From positions 1 through 23,905 of the forward strand of contig JAHEKA010000002.1 of the NCBI GenBank assembly GCA_024638585.1: a DNA stretch of 23,905 nucleotides, in the 5' to 3' direction. Every line of letters begins with the position of its first letter. Position 1 is the first letter of the stretch. Below the pieces are notes generated by a model, which ran no database searches, had not been told where the DNA came from, and saw only the letters and a program-made list of their open reading frames with translations. Below are positions 22,086 to 23,905 of this stretch, one piece after another. Source of the DNA: Rhodospirillales bacterium (GTDB lineage: Bacteria > Pseudomonadota > Alphaproteobacteria > SMXQ01). The translations under genes and the position numbers were made by a program.

Positions 22086-23905
22086 ATAAGCTGATCGAAG
22101 TTTCCCTCAAGCGCCCCATGGCGGTTATGGCCGGGGTGCTGATGATCATCGCCTTTGGGCTGGTCGCCCTGCAGACAATCCCGATTCAGCTGACGCCGGA
22201 TGTACGCCGGCCCGTGATTGACCTGCGCACCAACTGGCGCGGTGAGGCGCCGGTCGATGTCGAGCGCGAAGTGACCAACCGGCTCGAAGAAGAGCTCGGC
22301 GGGATTGAGGGCGTGGTGGAGCTGACCAGCCGCTCACGCTTCGGCCAGTCCCGAATCCGTCTTGAATTTGAGGTCGGCTATGACCTCGACAAGGGCATGC
22401 TGCTGATCAACAACCGGCTGTCTGGGATCGACGACCTGCCGGCCGAGGCCGACGAGCCGCGCATGGATTCGCGCGGATCGGAAGACATCCCCATCGCCTA
22501 CCTTGCGCTCCGGCGCAAACCCGGGAACACACGGGATCTGGAAACCTATGGTGATCTGATCGAGGACGTCATCGTCGAACGGCTCGAACGGGTCAAGGGG
22601 GTATCCGGAGCAGACTTCCGGGGTGGTGCCAGGCGCGAGCTCAGGATCGTTCTGGACCCCGAAAAGATGGCCTTCTACCGGCTGACCATTCCAAGCGTCC
22701 TACGAAAGATGCGGGACGCGAGTGCGTCACTCTCGGCCGGTGAGGTGGAAGAAGGCAAGCGCCGATATCAGGTCCGCACCGAGGGCGAGATCCGCACCGT
22801 CGAACAGGCCAAGGCCGTCGTGCTGGCGCGCGAGGAAGACAGTGCTTCCGGTCGGGTTGGGCGCGTTACTGTCGGCGACATCGCCGATGTGGTTTACGGC
22901 TACAAGGACCGCAGCAGCTACCGGCGCTACCTCGGCGAGGATGCAATTACCCTGATGGCCTACCGCGCCAGCGGCGCCAACGTGATCAAGACAATGGCCG
23001 ACATTCGCAAGGCCGTGGACGATCTGAACGAGAGTATCCTGCCCGCGGAGAAGCTTTACCTCACCTGGGTCTATGACGAGACCATCTATATCAATTCCGC
23101 GCTGGCCCTGGTGCAGCAGAACATCTATTACGGCGGCACCCTGGCCGCCCTGATCCTGCTTCTTTTCCTGCGATCCTGGCGCCCCACCCTGGTGATCAGC
23201 CTGGCGATCCCGGTTTCCGTGATCGGCGCCTTCGTCGCCATGGCGTTCCTGGGCCGCTCGATCAACGTGATCTCGTTGGCCGGCATCGCCTTCGCCATCG
23301 GCATGGTGGTCGACGCCGCCATTGTGGTGCTTGAGAACATCTATCGCCATCGGGAGATGGGCAAGCCGCCGATGCAGGCGGCCATGGAGGGGGCCAAAGA
23401 AGTATGGCCGGCGGTCTTCGCCTCGGCACTGACAACGGTGGTCGTCTTCGCCCCGGTGCTGCTTCTCAAGCTCCAGGTGGGCCAGTTGTTCCGCGATATC
23501 GCGGTGGCGCTCTCAGTCGCGGTGATGCTATCGCTGATCGTCTCGGTGACCGTGATTCCGGCCCTCTCCAAGAAGCTCCTGACCAATGTCGGCAAGGGTG
23601 GCGCGGGGCGCCTGCCAATCCCCGGGGTCGATCACTTCGGCCGGGGGTTTGTCCGCTTGGTGATGGGGCTTACACGCATCGTCGTGCGCTCGAAACTCGC
23701 CGCCCTGGGCATGGTCTGCGCGGTCGTCGGCGGCACCGCCGGGTTCACCTACTTCTCCATGCCGCCGCTTGACTTCCTGCCCGACGGCAACCGAAATTTC
23801 GTCTGGGGCCGCATCACACCGCCGCCGGGATACAACCTCGCCACCATGAAGCGGGTGGCGGAGGATATTGAGAAAAGCGTCAAACCTCTCTGGTCCAGTG
23901 TCTCC
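22082..23905 (+). CDS. RND efflux pump, inner-membrane subunit (3' end missing)
   Basis: The frame is open from TTG at 22082 to the window end (608 codons, about 60% of a usual 1,030-residue pump). It begins MNKLIEVSLKRPMAVMAGVL, the standard cytoplasmic lead into TM1. The periplasmic porter domain follows (about 35-335). TM2-TM6 are then visible from TLAALILLLFLRSW (353-366) to about 498, with a long cytoplasmic helix and TM7 near 540-558. TM4 carries GMVVDAAIVVLENI (407-420): Asp411 aligns with AcrB Asp407, while the AcrB Asp408 position is Ala412, as in CusA-like pumps. Substrate class (drug, lipid or metal) is undecided. The TTG overlaps the adaptor stop as TTGA. No outer-membrane channel gene is seen. 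Confidence 0.92.
   Translation, partial: MNKLIEVSLKRPMAVMAGVLMIIAFGLVALQTIPIQLTPDVRRPVIDLRTNWRGEAPVDVEREVTNRLEEELGGIEGVVELTSRSRFGQSRIRLEFEVGYDLDKGMLLINNRLSGIDDLPAEADEPRMDSRGSEDIPIAYLALRRKPGNTRDLETYGDLIEDVIVERLERVKGVSGADFRGGARRELRIVLDPEKMAFYRLTIPSVLRKMRDASASLSAGEVEEGKRRYQVRTEGEIRTVEQAKAVVLAREEDSASGRVGRVTVGDIADVVYGYKDRSSYRRYLGEDAITLMAYRASGANVIKTMADIRKAVDDLNESILPAEKLYLTWVYDETIYINSALALVQQNIYYGGTLAALILLLFLRSWRPTLVISLAIPVSVIGAFVAMAFLGRSINVISLAGIAFAIGMVVDAAIVVLENIYRHREMGKPPMQAAMEGAKEVWPAVFASALTTVVVFAPVLLLKLQVGQLFRDIAVALSVAVMLSLIVSVTVIPALSKKLLTNVGKGGAGRLPIPGVDHFGRGFVRLVMGLTRIVVRSKLAALGMVCAVVGGTAGFTYFSMPPLDFLPDGNRNFVWGRITPPPGYNLATMKRVAEDIEKSVKPLWSSVS

Overview
The window is GC-rich, densely coded bacterial chromosome and most likely comes from an alphaproteobacterium, probably Rhodospirillales-like. 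The main evidence is a C4-pathway 5-aminolevulinate synthase (hemA, 5840-7060), which is essentially an alphaproteobacterial trait. The xseB-ispA-tlyA order, a DUF1194 protein and the fabI-aroC pair facing pdxH fit the same group. The genus cannot be fixed from sequence reading alone. I see no tRNA, rRNA, CRISPR array, transposase, integrase or phage gene. Nearly all of it reads as core chromosome.

Layout. 2-943: 3' part of a TauD/TfdA-type dioxygenase. 1127-1684: a histidine phosphatase. 1821-2657 (-): a two-domain universal stress protein. 2869-5686: manC, for GDP-mannose supply, overlapping a class III aminotransferase by 14 bases. 5840-8474: hemA, then a PadR-like winged-helix protein and an exported DUF1194/VWA-like protein, all on + with short gaps. 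12311 down to 8509 (-): pdxH, a cation diffusion facilitator joined by an ATGA overlap, a second two-domain universal stress protein, an unrecognised 119-residue protein and a short-chain dehydrogenase. 12575-14478: fabI and aroC, divergent from pdxH. 17606 down to 14484 (-): xseB, ispA, tlyA and an RlmD/TrmA-type RNA methyltransferase, tightly packed. 17726-19519: a TetR repressor divergent from an NAD(P)H-quinone-oxidoreductase-like flavoprotein and a DUF1772 membrane protein. 20530 down to 19589 (-): a class II histone-deacetylase-like amidohydrolase. 20859-23905: an RND efflux pair, with the periplasmic adaptor complete and the inner-membrane pump cut by the window end.

How the genes relate. 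Most blocks are biosynthetic or RNA/DNA maintenance housekeeping: haem, PLP, type II fatty acid synthesis, shikimate pathway, isoprenoids, rRNA methylation and exonuclease VII. The strongest accessory signal is the TetR/flavoprotein/DUF1772 cassette. Its divergent promoter carries repeated TTGACA/TGTCAA half-sites forming two overlapping perfect palindromes plus a third, near-perfect copy at the repressor start. It lies between the deacetylase-like gene and xseB, and it looks like a self-contained inducible detoxification unit.

Other points of note are: no dxs between ispA and tlyA, where it is usually found; a 48-codon upstream ORF overlapping the hemA start; an Arg/Gly-rich insertion in the RNA methyltransferase; and a Lys5-Arg6 tract just after the signal peptide of the RND adaptor. 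I found no clear evidence of a wholly new multi-gene system.
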